The position numbers and the translations under genes are program-made. Below the pieces are notes generated by a model. The model ran no database searches. It saw only the letters and a list, made by a program, of their open reading frames with translations, and was not told where the DNA came from. A stretch of 64,000 nt of DNA from the NCBI RefSeq assembly GCF_034140825.1, contig NC_089037.1:6398001-6462000 (forward strand), written 5' to 3'. Of the stretch, positions 1-13,900 are shown piece after piece. Every line of letters begins with the position of its first letter. Position 1 is the stretch's first letter. This stretch comes from Oryza sativa Japonica Group. Taxonomy: Eukaryota; Streptophyta; Magnoliopsida; Poales; Poaceae.

Positions 1-1919
1 TGCAACTTTAAAATTAGATTTATTTTCCTAGAGCACTATTTTTGTGAACTCACAGGAATAAACTTCTCTGCACCAGAGCTCGAGTGTTTTAAAAAACTTC
101 AATAACTTGATGAAATCTCACCAGAGTTCTCTCTTATCTGCTAACCCATACATCTAGCTTTTCTCATGCATGTATCTCTATCTGATATAGTTTGAAAGGA
201 ATTTGAGGAATGTTTAGGAGTACGTTCCAAATTTCTCCTCCTTATCAGTCTTTCAGCTTTATCTTGTCCTTTGACTGGGAAGGCCCCCTGGCTCTAGGTC
301 CTCCTAGGTTGCCCAAACATTGACTTGTTTTTTCTTTCCTTTTGTATTCCACAACCTTGTATACATCATTTAAAGCTCCAGCATTTACTTCAGGCTTACC
401 TCAGGCTTCTTAAGATCACCTTTCTATGTTATGACCATACCTTCTTCATTCAACTTCTTGTCTTGCATATTGTCTGCATATGGGTTCACATTTTTGCTTG
501 ACTCAGCAGTTCCAATCATCACCAACTTCATTCTTTTCATCATATATCTTGGTTTGAATGTAATCAACAAAATCAAACAATTTTTTTCTACAGTGGCAGA
601 ATAATGTTTATATTTTTTATATCTGATCAATCATACTTGTTTACTTCTAGATGAAGAGGCTTCATTCCTTCTTTGAGAAAGGATCCGTTTAGCATATCGC
701 CCATGCCATCTTGACCATATGAATCGTTAGGAATTTGTCCAACTTTCTTGGTTTTGTCCCTGTTGTTTGCTTCATCTATCACACACCTTTTTGACCTGAT
801 GATGCGCATAACTCTTCTGGGCATTTGTAATGAACTTTTTCACAATTGTGGCTACCAGAATTGTTATGATCAACAAGATATGTCTCCCACTCTGACCTTA
901 GCAGGAGCTGATTTGAATTTGGTCAGAGTAGGTTTTGGGTTATAGCAAGTCTTTTCACCACGTATAAATTTTTTAGGCTTTCTTCTCTTGTTCGATATTT
1001 TTCTCCCTTTTAACCACCATCTTTATCATTTGAATTGTTTCAATTTACAGGTTGGTATATTCCGCATGTGCAAAGGTTCCACGTGCACTATAAGTCTGAG
1101 ATTAAATATATCAAATGATGTAGAGGTGTTTGCAAGAGGTATGCATAAATCCTTTCAACTACTACAAAGCTTTTATATTATAGTAAATGCATATGGATAT
1201 GGGCCTTGGTTCTGATACTGTTATATGATTTTTTTTATGTCTGGATATTTACATGTGTATTTCCCTCTGTTCGTTTCTATATGAGGGACATAACTTGACA
1301 ATGACATTATGCTGTCCAGGCAAATACATTTTCTCTGCAAGAGATTGTACCTGGGTGTTTGATGATGTGGGCACAGGTATTTTTAACTTTGTTTTCTCTT
1401 TAGTTGCTAAATATTAATTTATGAAACAAAGATTGATACAATAATCTGCTATTCTTCTTTTTTGTTGCACTTTTAGGTCTTTAATTTAGATGATGAATTT
1501 AGGCCCTAATATTGCAAGATGTGCAAATAACTTCATTTGATAATGTATTAGTACATTTTATATATTTTGTGAAGATGACTATCCCTTTAGGAAGTATTAA
1601 GTTGAGTTGTCATTCCCATGTTTCTAAAAATTTTGACTTTTTTGTTTCTGGAATTTCTCTTATTGGCCAGAATGATCTTTAATCTTGTGGGGTAGAAAAG
1701 GCAGGAGAGTACAACATTTCACTCTCAGCCACATATTCCTTATGGCTTTCTCAATCTAGCTAGTTGATTGTTGCATTTAACTGGAAAAAGGAATCAATCT
1801 TGTACATGATCATTTGATAAAGAAATTATAAAACAGTGCTTGCTTAGTTTACCAAAGGACACTTGATCTAGATTGCTTGTTGTCATTCTCAGCCGTTTGT
1901 AATTTGCAGATCTTCAATC
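1..1919. other. AT-rich stretch, no supported gene
   Basis: I see no gene I can support here. There are several 60-75-codon open frames on both strands, for example minus-strand frames near 424-630 and 627-824. They are rich in charged residues, but I could not link them into a convincing exon series and recognised no domain. They may be eroded transposon or gene remnants, or the 3' part of a gene lying to the left of the window. Confidence 0.4.
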
Positions 1920-2690
1920 TTGAAGGAAAGTGATGTGACCATGGCTACCACGGATGCAACCATTGCTCACATCATGGATGAACAAGAAGATATCAAGGTC
2001 AAGGCATCCAAGTGCTGGAATCCGATTCGGCCACCTGCTACACTGCTGATTTCAAACGGCCGCCAAATCTCCATACAAGCTCCGTTTTCGGCCCGTGAGT
2101 ACTTGATGGAAAGCTCTCGGAGTCCTCTTTCCAACGGATCCAACCTCATCACCAAATTCCATCCCAGTCAACCGCAGATGAAGAAACAAGGTGCAACATC
2201 ACCTGTCATGGGCCTTTGGGCTTGTAACTTCGTTTGGGACCCCGGCCCAAGTGGGGCCCATGTGAGGTGCGCCCCAACCAGGTGGAGCACAACCCTAGGA
2301 CCCTCTTGGTCGTTCTCCCACCCTTATAAGTAGCTAGGTACCCTTTCAGGGTTTCTCGGGTTTTGATAGATTAAAGTTTAGCCATTGCTACTTACTTGCA
2401 GCGCGCGTGTCGGCTAGACCGTCCGTCTTCTTGTTCTTCAGAACCCCAACTTATTATTTGTATTAAATTCCTATTTGCAATATCAGATTGCTTTTATGTT
2501 GTTCTTACTTGTTTCTTCGATTTGCTTGCAGGAATAGGGTTGATCTGCACCGGCAAGATCAACAACCCACGGAGAGGTGTATCGATCGCTAAGGCGCAAC
2601 ACAACGTCTCGTACAGTTGTAGTCGGATCGTCAACGTTTCTCCCAAATCGTAGTTATCACAACTCACCGAAAGATCGAGCCAACAACAGC
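1920..2690 (+). mobile_element. probable LTR-retrotransposon fragment (LTR-like)
   Basis: The segment has the layout of a plant LTR: a U3-like part, a TATA-like box (cttataagtag, about 2321), then a leader-like part with conserved-looking GC-rich blocks. No internal retrotransposon coding region follows, so it may be a solo LTR or a fragment. I could not find TG/CA ends with a matching target duplication, so both boundaries are approximate. A 137-codon frame crosses the TATA region and is probably chance. Family not identified. Confidence 0.35.
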
Positions 2691-3686
2691 CTTGAGTGTC
2701 GAGAGGAACTCAGGGTTCATCAGAAAGCAACAAAGTGATGGAGTCCTCGTACGCAAGACTACTGATAGTTCCTAGGTAGTTTATATATGTACTACGGAGA
2801 CCAGGGTACTGCTATTACACTGGCTGTGGCCTGGGCTAGTGGTTTCAGGGCTGTTGGTCGAAGTTAATTTATGTAAACTTTGTTTTGGCTGACCCATTTG
2901 CTGCTGATATGGGCACTCGATGAAGGTTTCAGAGGCTGTTGCTTAGGTAATTAAGGTAAGCTTATTTTGGATGAACTGGTAGTTGCTGACATGAACAGTT
3001 GAACATTTCCGCCGGGCATGCTTTATTGAATTATTGACGGTCAAAATAGCTGTTGCTAGTCCGTTTGTCTTTCCCTTGGTCAAAATTTGATTGTCCAGAT
3101 TTGCTGTATTTTTTAAATTGCTGGCAAAGATGCTTATATTGATAAGTGTCCATCTTGTGGGTGGAATTAAACATGGTGGTATTACTTAGTATAAACACGA
3201 GTTAGCAAATACTCCCTCCATCTCGATTTGTATGATGCCACAAGCCAATGGAGTGAACAATCTAAAATGAGTCAAAATGTATGATGCCACATGGAGTGAA
3301 CAATGTTCCACCATCTTTCCCTTCTCCTTAAACCATGGCCTGATGGCGTGATGCGGAGCCGTTTGCATTTGCATGTCGCTGCCGTGATTCCTGAGGCCAC
3401 CTCGAACCGCCTTATGCTCATGGCTCCTCGCCACCGTGGTGGCAGTGGTTGACGGCCTCATTGGTATCATGTGATGTAGCCGCCGTCCTCGTTGTACACG
3501 ATAGAGTTAAGCTGGTGCTATGTTTGAGAGAGGCCATGCTACTGTTGCACTTGCATCGCTTGTGCCGCCGTCGAGAAAAAATCGTGCGCGTTGGCGGCGG
3601 CTCCCCAATGTTGTGTTGGGACTTGGGACAGTGGGCTTTTGAAGGGAAAAAAAGTACGAGGATCGTGACAATTAGGATAGTTTATA
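2691..3686. other. intergenic, with a Stowaway-like half-end near 3212
   Basis: No gene is visible. At about 3212 there is a ctccctccatct end like the left terminus of a Stowaway MITE, followed by two copies of a short motif (ggagtgaacaat, about 3250 and 3294), but no matching right end. It is probably a truncated MITE. The remaining 90-odd-codon frames look like chance openings. Confidence 0.35.
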
Positions 3687-3923
3687 CTCCCTCCGTCCCA
3701 CAATATAAGGGATTTTCAGTTTTTGCTTGCAACGTTTGACCACTCGTCTTATTCAAATTTTTTTTGTAAATATAAAAAATAAAAAGTTGTGCTTAAAATA
3801 CTGTAGATAATAAAATAAGTCACAAATAAAATAATTAATAATTTCAAAAATTTTTGAATAAGACGAATGGTCAAATATTACAAGCAAAAACTCAAAATCC
3901 CTTATATTATGGGACGGAGGGAG
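3687..3923. mobile_element. Stowaway MITE
   Basis: The element is 237 bp and starts with CTCCCTCCGTCCC. It ends with the exact inverse, GGGACGGAGGGAG, and is flanked by TA on both sides (3685-3686 and 3924-3925), which is the Stowaway/Tc1-mariner target duplication. The inverted similarity runs well inward: the block around 3711-3760 is mirrored at 3855-3905, so the whole element can fold into a long hairpin. It is non-coding and sits about 650 bp upstream of the methyltransferase start codon. Confidence 0.93.
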
Positions 3924-4397
3924 TACAATTTTGAATGTACTCCAATTACTATATTAAAAGTTGAGGAATCAAGCCAAGCAGAAGTGTCCATATTGAGTCA
4001 TTTGTCCATTTGCCCAGGCAGCCCAGCCAAGGCAAACCAACCAGCTGCCGCTGCTGTAAATACTCCTGCAACAGTATTTGTTGCATCACGTACGGATAAA
4101 TCAAACGTCTTTTTTTTTTCATATCTCTCTCTGCTTACCCATGCGTACTCATGCCGTTGTCTTCTCGCAGTTGCGCTGGTCCAACCGTGGAAACGAACAC
4201 AGTGAATTCGAATTCACGGTTCGTTCCGTCCTCCTCCCTGGACGCCAACCCGGTTTGCGACCGCACCTACCCCAGGAACAAGTCCGCGTACGTCCGCACC
4301 CGCCCGCTGCATGCCACCTATGTCTGCGTTATTGCTTCTCCGCCAAATTTAAGTCTTCCTTTACCTACCTTCTCCTTGCTCCAATCGATCTCGCCGG

Positions 4398-4405
4398 TAT
4401 ATATA
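4398..4405 (+). promoter_or_regulatory. TATA box of the methyltransferase gene
   Basis: A tatatata stretch lies 173-180 bp upstream of the ATG at 4578. It is followed by a CT-rich leader and gatcgatcga repeats. Placement only; the transcription start cannot be read from sequence. Confidence 0.5.
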
Positions 4406-4577
4406 CTGCTCCATCTCGTCGCTCGTCTCTCGCGTTAACCCCTCGTGGCCTCAGCTCGTCGATCGATCGATCTCTTAGTCCGATCTACTTGCGCGCGGCT
4501 AGCTGCTGCTGCTGCTGCGTGTTGGGGGTGGTGGTGCGAGGAGTGATTGGTTGGTTGATAGATTGATCGATCGAGCG

Positions 4578-7087
4578 ATGGCCGTGGCGGTGGAGGAGAT
4601 CGTCAGGAGGGCCGGCGGGTGCGCCGTGATCGACGGCGGATTCGCCACGCAGCTGGAGGCGCTCGGCGCCGACATCAACGACCCGCTCTGGAGCGCCGCC
4701 TGCCTCATCACCAAGCCGCACCTCATCAAGGAGGTAACTAATCTTCTTTTCTTCTCTCCCCGTAGTTCACCGACCGGGCCGTCGCGCGTGTGCCTGCATG
4801 CGTAGTGCTCGTCAGCTCATGCCACGCTTGCGCCACATGCTGCATGATGCATCTTGCTGTCTCGTCGTTGTCATGGCGCCATGGATTGCTCACGTTGTTG
4901 CACCGCCGCGATGGAATGTGTATGTGCCAGCTGAGCTGCGTCTCTGTTTGTTGTTCGGTTGACCATGTGAAAAGCTATATATTAGCTGTTGCCGTGTTGG
5001 TGTTGCGTTAGAGATCGATGCGATTATTCCACAGGTGTATGTGTGTTCTTCGTCCCTTTGGTCTTGGAATACAACGTTCGGTTGGTAACTGTGTTATCAG
5101 TCAACTCTCGTTTCCTTTTCCTCCACAAAAAAAAAAAGTAAACAAATCTTAAGATGTGATACAAACTGTAAGTCTTGCTGTCTTGGTCTTGACCTGGACA
5201 AGAACACTGTACCTTTTCCCTTTCTCACCTATGGACCTACTACCGACCAACCAAGTTTTTTTTCAGATGTGTCTAGATTGCTTTTTGGAAAAAAAAAAGA
5301 AACAATAAAAGATTACCTACTCTGTTGAGTGCGAGAGGAAAAGGTAGGTAAGCACCTCTGAATTCTCTGAATGTCGAACATTCTCAGAGCATTCAGTTTC
5401 ATCCATCCTTTTCCCTGAAGTAATGCCATCGTTTGACTCAATTTAATCCATTGTCAGGATGACTATTCTAGTGTGTACTGTGTACACTTGAATTGTGTTT
5501 GTTGCACCAACTTCTGATAGGCAGGACCATTCAATTGTGTCAAATTTACTTCGGACGTGAATATCACGATTCTTTTCGAAAGATCAAATGTCACAATTGT
5601 TTCAACTTCTTTATGCAGGTTCACATGCAATATCTTGAAGCAGGTGCCGATGTCATCATTTCCTCATCATACCAGGTATCATCGGTCTGGCGATCTTCAT
5701 TCCCCAGCTGACATAAAGAGTAATCTTTCAGTTTCAGCATCAGAGAAATTGATGCCTTCCTTTCTTGTATCTCTCTGAAGGCAACTATCCCAGGATTCTT
5801 AGCCAGAGGAATGCTTCTTGAGGAGGCAGAAGGGTTACTGCGAAGGAGCATTGAATTGGCACTGGAAGCACGAGATGAATTCTGGAAGTCGACGCTGAGG
5901 AAGTCCAAGCCTGTTTACAACCGTGCTCTGGTCGCCGCATCCATTGGGAGCTATGGAGCTTACCTTGCCGATGGCTCAGAGTACAGGTAACTTCTAAGAT
6001 TCAGCACTGCAAAGCCATGGATTAGCCATGGATCGGCACGCATTGTAACCTTAACCTCGTATATAATATTTTGCTTGTGTCATTGATGCAACATTGTATC
6101 TGACAGTGGATCGTATGGAGAAGACATCACGGCAGAGAAACTGAAGGACTTCCACAGGCGCCGGCTGCAGGTTCTTGCGAGCGCTGGCCCTGACTTGATC
6201 GCGTTTGAGGCCATCCCGAACAAAATGGAGGCACAGGTGAGGCTAGTGAATCTGAATCTCTGAAAGAAAAACACAGATTGTGCAATGTGTTCCAGACATT
6301 CAATAGCACTGAAATGCTGCCACCTTTGATGTTTCTTGCTGAAATTGGTGATCATGCATGCAGGCTTTAGTTGAGCTTCTGGAGGAAGAGAACATCCAGG
6401 TCCCCTCCTGGATCTGCTTCAGCTCAGTGGACGGCAAGAACCTGTGCTCAGGAGAGAGCTTTGCAGAGTGCCTCCAATTCCTCAACGCCAGCGACAAGGT
6501 GACCATCGTGGGTGTCAACTGCACGCCGCCTCAGTTCATCGAGGGCATCATACGCGAGCTCAAGAAGGTTTGCACCAACTTCCTTCAGCACCATCGACTC
6601 CATCTTGCACACACCCCAACATTTTCTTTCTGCACCGGTTCTGCAATCGTCTGAAACTCTGAATGTGTTTCTGACAGCAAACCAAGAAGGCGATCGCGGT
6701 GTACCCGAACAGCGGCGAGATTTGGGACGGCAGAGCGAAGAGATGGCTGGTGAGCACGACCTGTTACACTTAATCTGTTCTCATCACTGGCACGCCAAGA
6801 AAGATTAGCACAGATCTGTTCTCATCACTGGCACGCCAAGAAAGATTAGCACATTTCCGTGCGAATTCTTGGTCGTCTTGATCATCAAACTGACTGGTTT
6901 TTTTGATGCGTCGCATGCACAGCCGGCACAGTGCTTTGGGCACAAGAGCTTCGACGCGCTCGCGAAGAGGTGGCAGGAGGCCGGCGCGAGCTTAGTCGGC
7001 GGATGCTGCCGGACGACGCCGTCGACGATCCGGGCCGTCTCCAAGGTCCTCAAGGGCAAGACGTCCTATTCAGCAACTCAGATTTGA
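4578..7087 (+). CDS. HMT: homocysteine S-methyltransferase, 329 aa, seven exons
   Basis: Exons are 4578-4733, 5619-5675, 5781-5986, 6107-6236, 6364-6567, 6678-6749 and 6923-7087. All introns are GT-AG and the phases join into 330 codons including the stop. The protein starts with an IDGGFATQLE-type N-terminus. It carries the three zinc-ligand cysteines of the family: C236 in GVNCT, and C303/C304 in GGCC. YSGSYG and FEAIPN motifs are also typical. Members of this family (Pfam S-methyl_trans) transfer a methyl group from S-methylmethionine, or sometimes AdoMet, to homocysteine to make methionine in the cytosol. The length matches plant HMTs. The start chosen is the first ATG after a TATA-containing leader, and the N-terminus lines up with the family. 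Which of the plant HMT paralogues this is cannot be decided here. Confidence 0.93.
6773..6853 (+). repeat. 41-bp tandem duplication in methyltransferase intron 6
   Basis: Two nearly perfect copies of a 41-bp unit, starting at 6773 and 6814, lie between exon 6 (ends 6749) and exon 7 (starts 6923). Because they are intronic they should not affect the protein. They look recent, since the copies hardly differ. Confidence 0.9.
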
Positions 7088-7985
7088 GACCGACTACTTG
7101 GTAGTGCAACTTTTAATTAATAGCGAGAATTATACCGATTCAGTATTAGTTTATGCTAAATTTTGCAGCGGAAATTACCGTCTAACGATTTGTAATGCTG
7201 ATGTGCAACCATCGAATTTTATACGAGCATTAGCATGGAGAGTGTTGCAGAGGCCTGGGGATGTGATTTATCTTCTTTATCCTTGTAATATAAGGAAAGT
7301 AGCAGCCATGTATCGAATTTATGAGTTATCTATATATCCAAATTGCACTGATAATGCAAAAGAACAAGTTGCGTGTCCTATTGTTTTTGTGAATAGTTGT
7401 TGTATTGGCAATACTTAATTCCAAAATCCAGAACATCTACAGTCTAGAGAGAAGACATGTAGTATGAAACTACAATATGCCAACAATTTCAATACCTAAT
7501 GCGGACCATGAACCAAGTCAGCCTAGTGCTAGTAGATGCGCTCTGACTTGCCAACTTTCCAAGTGAACAGAACCTGAATTGATGACACCTTCAAAATGAC
7601 TGCTTTATCTGATGTTAGATCTGCAGTGATCCGGCCAACAATCAAGCATTTGGATGACTCAACTGGTGAATCCATATATGAATACCCACCATTTGCCAGA
7701 TGATCTAATGTTTATCAACAGCTAGCAAAAAAAAATGCTAGTTCACCTGTCTATCCATCCACAACACTTATTACAGTGTTACCCCACCATGATTTCCTAC
7801 GTACAGGTGCAGATAGGCTACACATGGCACCCCTGTGTTCATTCTTTGTAAGCCTTCTGAATTATAATGATGACTACAACAACTCTACAAGCCCACATGA
7901 AGAAGGGGGGTGGCATTAGCCATTTTACTGCTAAAGGTTATAACTTTGCAGGATTACCAAGCGCATATACAAGACAGGGGATAAC
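7088..7985. other. shared 3' intergenic region of two convergent genes
   Basis: This holds the 3' UTR side of the methyltransferase (+) and of the NAC gene (-). No further gene is seen; a 106-codon plus-strand frame at 7098-7418 overlaps the presumed 3' UTR and has no recognisable domain. Confidence 0.5.
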
Positions 7986-10900
7986 TCAGAGAGGATCCTC
8001 CTGTTTGATTTCGGTGTCATCTTCTATTTTCCCAACTTTAGTTGGAAAGTGAGATAGGACCAAATGCCCCTCGGAATACCCATTCATCAGGAGCTTTCCT
8101 ATCTTTGTCTTCCAATCTGTGCCAGATCTCTCGTTCCACCTGTCATGAACTACCCGGTCACGGTAATTGAGCATTGTGCCAAGCCCAGAATTTGGTACCC
8201 AACCATATTCTTCCAAAACCCGCGCCTCTCCTTCCGTCAAATCTTCACCAATCTGTAAAAAATAGATTAGTTCAATGTCCTACAAACTCCTTTTACTCAT
8301 GAAAGAACTCATGAGTAAAAGGTACTGAGGTAGCACAAAATTATAAACTCCTTTCACTACGGAAGGTACATATGAGATTGGACCGTTGAAGCTAATGTCC
8401 TATGTGAACATATATCTGGTGCTAAAATTTTCTAAAACGAGAAATATATTCTTCGGAGGTATATTATGAACGATATCACAAACTTAGTTACATCAGAAAG
8501 AAATATAGAAAAAGAGTCGAGTGCATGAATGTATGATTGTATCCAGCTTCAAAACTAGTAACTGCGTATTCTGATAGAGGATCCTAGAAACAATTGTCAA
8601 CTGGAAAAGAAACTAAGAAAGGCTATAACACAGTTTATTAATGGTTAATGGGTAGTTGTGTACTTGTGTTCATAAGCAAGGATAGAAGACATTATGAAAA
8701 GCTATGCTGGTAACAGGTAAACTGACCAGTTACTGTAATGTTTCAAGTCTATTCCAGTTTACCTTTTAAAAAAAAAATCTTACAATATATTTTTCCTCAA
8801 ATGTAACCTTTTACAATCACCAGCTTCAAGATTACATACAACACATCAAACTTCGTATAATTTTACCCTTGTACTGGCTTTATCATATCTATTGGTCACA
8901 GACGATATACCAGTAACCAGCATCAATAGAGCTGATTTTTTTTCCTCCTCTGATCATAAGTCGATAATAGGGCCTTTTACTTTGACCACATTTCTACGTA
9001 CGTTGACAGTCAAAAAGTGCAGCACAACACTGGGAAAATGCAGGGGAAAAAAATACCAAAGCAAGAAATCTTACCAATAATGGCCTATTTTCAATCAGAG
9101 CTGTCCTGCCACAACCACTAAGCTTCATTGCAGTAACCATCCTTTGGATCTGCCATTGTATTGGCAGTGATTTCACAATCTCAAAGAAGTATGTCGCATA
9201 CCCATATTCCGGTCGCTCAAGAACAATCCTGTGAAACAAAAAAAGGAAGGCATAAAGGAAAGAAGCATATCAACCATTTTAACCGGCAGTACCTGAATAA
9301 TAGTATTGGCTAAGAAAGATTACCTGTTATGGCTTTTAAAAATAAAAATAAATGATTGCAGGTCTCTACACCATCCCCATTCAACAGGACAATCACGAAA
9401 CTGAAGATAGCGGGACTACAAGAGATAAAGGTGTATAAAACACTAAAATTGAAAGCCTCGTACAAGTGAGAAAATAAAAATAGCAAATGTTGTCTAGATG
9501 TGGATAAATACCTGCTCGATGAGAGAAATTAAACAGGTCAAGCAGTATATAGCCTTTTCCCCCTTCTCATGCCTAAGTGCAGATTTCAACAGGGATGTTC
9601 TTTGCGGAAACAACTGTGTATTGAACAAATAAAACATGTCAGTAAACTATAACATACATAACCACCCCATGCCATTTGCTCTTCACAATTAGCCCATAAT
9701 ACTAAAGATGCAGATGTAGTCCCTCAACCTTGGGGAAATTAGGCCAATAACCTCTAAGTCATCTGTATTTACAGACATAACACAATTCACACTGAACTTC
9801 CTGGTGACATGACCAACAAATGAAATCATGTAAACCAAATCATAGCTGCTGTATTGCTGGGGGGGAGGGTGATTATATTTTTCAGTTGGGAAGGGGAAGG
9901 AAAACGCAAGGTAACTAACAAACATGCAAATGTTTCCTCTTCTGTTGTTGCTGAGTATGGAAAATTCAACATTCTAACTACTCGGAGAGTTAGGAACAGT
10001 AACAAGGAGAAGCAAGAACGAGTCCACTAATACAACATGGTCCCAGTGGCAGTGGAATGCTTCTGAAAAGATGATACATTATCCTTTTCCTTTTCTTCGG
10101 CGTTGCTTGTCACATATGAAGCTGGAGCACTTAAGGTGTCTTTGTGAAAGTTTTGCAGTGGTGTTCGCTACATCATGACAATGGGGAACCACCCGTAGGG
10201 GTTTACTGCACAAGGATCACAAGGGCCCTGCAGAGGAAAGGCTTGACCCAGGCTAGTAGAATAACCTCTACCCGCTAAAAATAGCGGGAGTGGTATGATA
10301 CCATCCGAAAAAGGTAAGCAAGTGAGGCATATCAGATGTTATGCAGATTCTCAACAAACCATTTTCAACATGTCAAGTGGTGGGGTTGTTGAGATATTTC
10401 AATGATATACTGTACAATGTATTTTCTTTCTCAAAGACAAAAATACCCATTCTTATAAGACTAAGTACCATTTTAAAATCTTACTTTTGTAATAACATTT
10501 TCAAGATCTTGAAAGTCACTTTCTGTGCAGTCTGGGACCATATCATCTTCTTCTTCAACACCGTAGAGTTTAATCTCTTTAACCAGTATTCCTTTGTCCA
10601 GAAGAATCTGCAGGCACGAAAGATACGGAAACACAGAATCAGAAGTTGGAATGAATGCTTACTGAATACCGTTATTGAATTAAAATAGAACTATGAACAC
10701 GACAAATGGGTACCTGCAGTAGTCCTGGGGCATCTTCTTCAAGTGCCGTTTCAATTGAATCCCTGCGTACATCACGTTTGTTATCAGATTCTCAAAAATA
10801 GTTGTCAACATTGACAGAAGTTACTCATGTAGCATACGTTGCTGTTTTTCTCCTTCGCCTTTGACGAGAAAAGTAAGCAGTACCCTCATCATTTCTGAGG

Positions 10901-13900
10901 GAATCTTCTTCAAGCGTCTTTTCACTTGGATCCCTGCATACATGATTTTTATAAGCATAATCTAGCCAAAAAGAGAATCAGTGTGAACATTAAAAATGTT
11001 GCCTGTGCAGCATACCTCAGAGTCTTCCTCCTTTTCCTTTTTCGAGAACAGTAAGCAAGGACCCCGTCATGGTTTAGAGTATTGGTTTTTTTGGCAGTGA
11101 GCTCTGCGATACTGATAGAAGTGAGACCACACACAACTAGAGGTAACTCACTCCCGGTAACTTCGCTTTTTATTCGTGATGATGGCAGTAGGCCTTCAAC
11201 ATGAGAATTCTCTGGGTTAGATCTTGCTGCTTCTGATATTCTTTTGGAGATCGCTGAAGAAACAGAGTTTATAGACCCAACTAGATTAGAGCCCTCAGTG
11301 CCATGATTTGGATCTGTTCTCTGTACAGAAGATGTAATTTTCTCTGTGAAATCCCCTGTGACATGCAAGAGTTCAAAATCAATATTGATGTCTTTTGGGT
11401 TTTGACAAACATATGCTGGTGCTAAATCAATCTTCCAGACCACTGTTGTTTAAGGAATAGTGGTGAGATTTTGCTCAAACAAAATTCAGATGGTAAATAT
11501 CATAACCTTCCAATGCAGGTTCCAATTTTATGTCAACCAAAAGGGTCCTATCATCTGTCCCTTCCAACTGAATGTTTTTATCCCCAAAAGTTGGTGTTGA
11601 ACTTGAAGAAGGGTCGCGACTATAAATAAGAGTCTTGCCGTTTACCAATAGATCATGAGAGCACACAACTTGACATTGTGGTGGAGCAGCAGAAGATGAT
11701 GTACTCAAGAAACCTGATTCACCTGCAGTAAGTTGTTTATCATCACTTGTTTCAGAGTATAGTAATCAATGCTTTCTTCACCATTGACATGTGGAAGTAA
11801 GGACTCGAATTAAAAAAGAAAAGGAGAAGAGATTTACATCCAGCCTCATGACTTTGCTGGTTGTTTGAAAGACCTTCAGTTAGCAACCTCCTGTTGTTAT
11901 CATTGTCGATACTACCTATAATGGCCGGTGCAGAAGAAATTTCCTGCATATAATTGCAAACAATTGAACAGACCCGTTTCTCGTTTCCCTCCCTCCCACA
12001 GACAATGTGCAACCTTGAATCACTAAATTCAGTTGGCACAATGAAAAATAAATTTATATGTTCTTGATAGAAAAGCTATTGTTATGCGCATGCTTATTGA
12101 CCAAGAATGGAAGTTGTGATAAGTCCTAATGAGGCATCAGGGATAACAAAGGACATTTCAAACATGATATTAGAACATAAATTTAATGCATAACCAAAAC
12201 AGTTGAGAAAGTGTGCTTGTACCTGCAACATGCTATACATACCATCCCTGAAGGCAGTCCCTTCATGAATTCTACATGCAAAATTACAATATGAACTTCA
12301 TATCAGTACAAACCTTATATAGAGCATCTTTCTTGAATTACACTTGTCAATGTTCACATCAATTCCCAAAATAATTGGAGATATGTTACTTTTTTTTTCT
12401 CTTGCGAATGCAATCAACTTTGACTTTAAAGTTTTACTATAGAGCATCCTTCTCTATATCTCCATATTTAGGTAGGATTATTAAGAACTTAGTACACAGG
12501 AAAGTGGATGTACCATAAGGACGGGTGTACAGGGATTTTTTTTTCTCAGAAATTATAGCTACCTACATTAAATGTATACATTTTCTCACCCCCTCACCTT
12601 TTAGGAATCATCCCATTAGTTCCAGGCTTGCATGAATTCTCCAAACCATCAATTGCACATTGTTCAGAAGATACTACAGCAGAGGAAGAATGATTTTCTG
12701 CCATAAGAATTCTGTAGCGCTCTTGCAGAGACATATGATCAAGCTCCTCGATTTCATCATGATCATTAATTTGGTTCCCAATATGCATGTTGCTTACCAC
12801 ATTGAAATAACTTAGTTTGTCCAGATTAGGACATGTCCCTGTTTGCGTCTGCTTTTGCTTGTTTTCATTGCCTGAAGAGAATTCAGTGTCATGGTCTATG
12901 TTACAAAAAATGCATTTAAAATAAATGGATGTGAATGAGGACACGAACCTTGAACAGAACTATTTTCAGTAATCATATTAAAAGAATGATTGTCCAACTG
13001 TAATTCCTCTTTGGAATCATCATCGATTGCAGAAGCACCCTGCATAGAATTTCAGAAACAAACATCTAGCATGTGTTACTTAAAATTAATTGTTATAAAG
13101 CCCCAGGAAATTGAGTGCCTGTTAACTTCAGAAAGTTAGCAGAAATCAACTACAATGAATGAAAACTTTACAATGAGTACAAGACTAGACTTAAAAATTA
13201 AGCAATAAATAAGATAAAGAAATGCAAAACAGCTACAGCCGAATATATTCAACTAAGGAAACAAGAAACAGATTGATACCAAAGAACAGGTAAATGACGC
13301 AAAACTAAAAGAATCCTTGTGATCAAGCATACCAGAATCACAGTACCTACTCTGAGTAGAGTCAAGGTAACATTAATTGCAAAAGCAGTTTTTACTTAAC
13401 TAGTAGGATAGCATCCATGTTCAAGTAAACTAAATGTGAATTAGTATGAAAATCCTGCAAAAGAACTGAACAGTGTTCATTGGCCAATGGATCAAACAAA
13501 AGTCAATTTTTAAAATCATGACAGAGCCTCTCGCAATTTGGTTCCAACACGTTTAATATAACAAATTGCTAATACTAATCCAACAAATGTAGCTTAAATA
13601 TTTGCCTTGCAGTGTTTTTTTACAATGATCAGTTAACTTACTTTCAGAATTATTTTTAAAACAAAAAAAAAGAGTCAAGGGTGACAGGGTTATCTCATAC
13701 CATATTAAACTACAAGAAAAATACAAGGATAAGTAATACACCTGTGCTGACTGAGCGTGAGATTTCTCAGCCCATTTAAATTGATTTTTTTCTAACTCGT
13801 AGAATATCTTTGACACCACCAATTCTCCCTCATCTTTCTCTGTGCTTTCGATATGATATTGATGTAATCTCCAGTCAGTGATCTGAGGATTGTTACCATC

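Noticed and set aside
1920-2333. 137-codon frame as a host protein
   Set aside because: It runs through a TATA-like box and LTR-like sequence and lacks any domain.
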